Of a stretch of DNA of 48,993 nt, positions 47,883 through 48,993 are shown piece after piece. The first letter of the stretch is position 1. Every line of letters begins with the position of its first letter. Below the pieces are notes generated by a model. It did no database searches, was not told the origin of the DNA, and saw only the letters and a program-made list of their open reading frames with translations. This stretch comes from a virus. The position numbers and the translations under genes were made by a program. The stretch covers positions 1 through 48,993 of the IMG/VR virus record IMGVR_UViG_3300035698_015009. One strand, given 5' to 3'.

Positions 47883-48472
47883 TTTGGTTTAATAGTTTTT
47901 CCCAGTATATAATCACTTCTACGGTCAGTAATATGATAAGGAGTTTTCCAATCTCCATAAGTTATTTCAAGAAATTTTTCTGGTTCTGCAGGTACTAAAA
48001 ACTTTTTATCTAAAAAATCTATTTCTATAGGCTTATCAAAAAAGGTTTTTGGATATCTAACTCCTATGTCATATATATATTCATCTTTTGTAGGTAAAAA
48101 CCACCATATATCAATTCTTTCTCCATCTTTAATAAAGAAATGGTCATGTAATGGACATTCATTTTTATCTGGAACATAAAAACCTTTATTTCGTAAAGTT
48201 TTTACTACATTAACAACTTTTTGATGGTCTTTAGCATAGCAAGCTACATCTGCATCAGAATCGTAGGCAATGAAACCCTTATCTCTAATAGCTCCTAATA
48301 AAGTACCAAAAATCAATATAAAAGGAATATTTGCACTATCCATTGCTTCTTTAAATACAAGCATATTTGAAGTCATAACTCCAATATTCATATTAGAGCC
48401 TTTGATTCTTACTCCCTTTTCCCAAGGTAAATGAAAAGGGCTTTTTAAAGGTACTATTTGTCCAGGTTCCAT
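47879..48472 (-). CDS. LicD-family phosphotransferase B, 197 aa
   Basis: Core 'FKEAMDSANIPFILIFGTLL', GAIRDKGFIAYDSDADVACY (G-T-L-x-G...fI..DsDaD active site), then DHFFIKDGERIDIWWFLPTK and 'FLEITYGDWKTPYHITDRRS' (Y-GDW, a family hallmark). RBS GGAGTAAAA. Transfers a phospho-alcohol to a glycan like LicD A; both sets of catalytic aspartates are present. Confidence 0.8.
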   Translation of the reverse strand: MEPGQIVPLKSPFHLPWEKGVRIKGSNMNIGVMTSNMLVFKEAMDSANIPFILIFGTLLGAIRDKGFIAYDSDADVACYAKDHQKVVNVVKTLRNKGFYVPDKNECPLHDHFFIKDGERIDIWWFLPTKDEYIYDIGVRYPKTFFDKPIEIDFLDKKFLVPAEPEKFLEITYGDWKTPYHITDRRSDYILGKTIKPK

Positions 48473-48474
48473 TT

Positions 48475-48702
48475 TTACTCCTTAAATTCTAATAAATGTA
48501 TATTATTTAATAACTCTATTAAACTATTTCGTAATTGTTCTGGACATTTTATTTCAAATTCATTACCATCTTCATGCCATTTACCAATAATAACATTTGC
48601 ATCAAGCCCTTCTCTATATTTTCCACCTAATGAACTTTTATCATAACTTAACGGAGCTATCATTCTTTGAAAATTTTCATTAGCATGTTCAATTATTGTC
48701 AT
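48475..48702 (-). CDS. Hypothetical 75 aa protein
   Basis: Start ATG 48702 chosen because AAAGGAG lies just upstream (a longer frame to 48759 would run through that RBS). Product MTIIEHANENFQRMIAPLSY, LDANVIIGKWHEDGNEFEIK, ending LLNNIHLLEFKE. No motif recognised. The frame ends two bases before the LicD B start. Confidence 0.45.
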   Translation of the reverse strand: MTIIEHANENFQRMIAPLSYDKSSLGGKYREGLDANVIIGKWHEDGNEFEIKCPEQLRNSLIELLNNIHLLEFKE

Positions 48703-48715
48703 ATTACTTTCTCCT

Positions 48716-48970
48716 TTAAATAGAAGACTTGGTTTTAAGATAATTACTAAACATCCCAAGTAATTCTGCCAAGAAACCAGTCATTATTAAGATAATTACT
48801 GTTCTTTTACAAATAAGCCAGCTAAAATATTGTCCCTCAGGTGCAAAGAAGAAAGCAATCAGTGGACCTAAAATAATACCTATTGTTAGACTACCCCAAA
48901 CTGCATTTTTCCCAGCGAAGAAATAGATTATTAACAAAGCTATACTTGTTATTCCAAGATATGTCCACAT
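48716..48970 (-). CDS. Small membrane protein, 84 aa
   Basis: RBS AAGGAG, ATG 48970. Three hydrophobic segments: LGITSIALLIIYFFAG, SLTIGIILGPLIAFFFAP, KRTVIILIMTGFLAELLGMF. Most likely an integral membrane protein; family not recognised. It is the first gene seen of the - strand block, so the promoter must lie outside the window (the 23 bases upstream show only the RBS). Confidence 0.55.
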   Translation of the reverse strand: MWTYLGITSIALLIIYFFAGKNAVWGSLTIGIILGPLIAFFFAPEGQYFSWLICKRTVIILIMTGFLAELLGMFSNYLKTKSSI

Positions 48971-48993
48971 TTTAATTCTCCTTGATAAAATAA

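Overview
This window is a strongly AT-rich stretch of a tailed double-stranded DNA phage (or prophage). The evidence is a full long-tail module on the + strand (neck, tail terminator, tail tube, chaperones, a very large tape measure, hub and fibres), dense packing with ATGA/TAATG overlaps, many free-standing homing endonuclease genes, and no ribosomal or housekeeping genes. The host cannot be named from the sequence. Two small lipoproteins with lipobox Cys indicate a bacterial host. TAA is the main stop codon, but TAG and TGA also end genes, so the standard bacterial code appears to apply.

+ strand, 1-29186: virion genes. 1-3557 holds a Ser-rich virion protein cut by the window edge, a 617-residue structural protein and small proteins. 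3604-7215 holds head-tail joining genes interrupted by three endonuclease genes and one zinc-ribbon remnant. 7356-10042 holds the presumed tail tube protein, a terminator and two probable tail assembly chaperones. 10044-14639 is the tape measure gene, interrupted by a LAGLIDADG intein. 14639-22316 holds two related tail-tip proteins (DNRLRE-like and LamG-like domains) and a hub protein with a discoidin-like domain. 22336-28604 holds accessory tail proteins, a large fibre with a carbohydrate-binding-like domain and a polyglycine tip, and another fibre. A sugar-type methyltransferase closes the strand before a large terminator hairpin at 29216-29274.

- strand, 48993-29306: a long, tightly coupled accessory operon. 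It carries three GT10-like glycosyltransferases (one with an in-frame amber stop), a CgeB-like, a GT2, a GT7/GT27-like and another DxD glycosyltransferase, two LicD-family transferases, two cytidylyltransferases (one fused to an HNH nuclease), two methyltransferases, a pyruvate-kinase-like protein, a polynucleotide-kinase-like protein, a PnuC-like protein, DUF2061 membrane proteins, small lipoproteins and several HNH or PD-(D/E)XK endonucleases.

Two themes stand out. First, long polyserine tracts sit at domain junctions and C-termini of at least six virion proteins, including the presumed tail tube protein. With the large glycan/phosphodiester gene set, this suggests a phage-encoded system that decorates Ser-rich virion linkers (inference). 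Second, several homing endonuclease genes begin or end with a copy of the end of the gene they abut (MINIKK, VSRRTQ, LTY, VYTY). This suggests insertion into gene termini, with the element supplying a replacement terminus so that the target gene stays usable.
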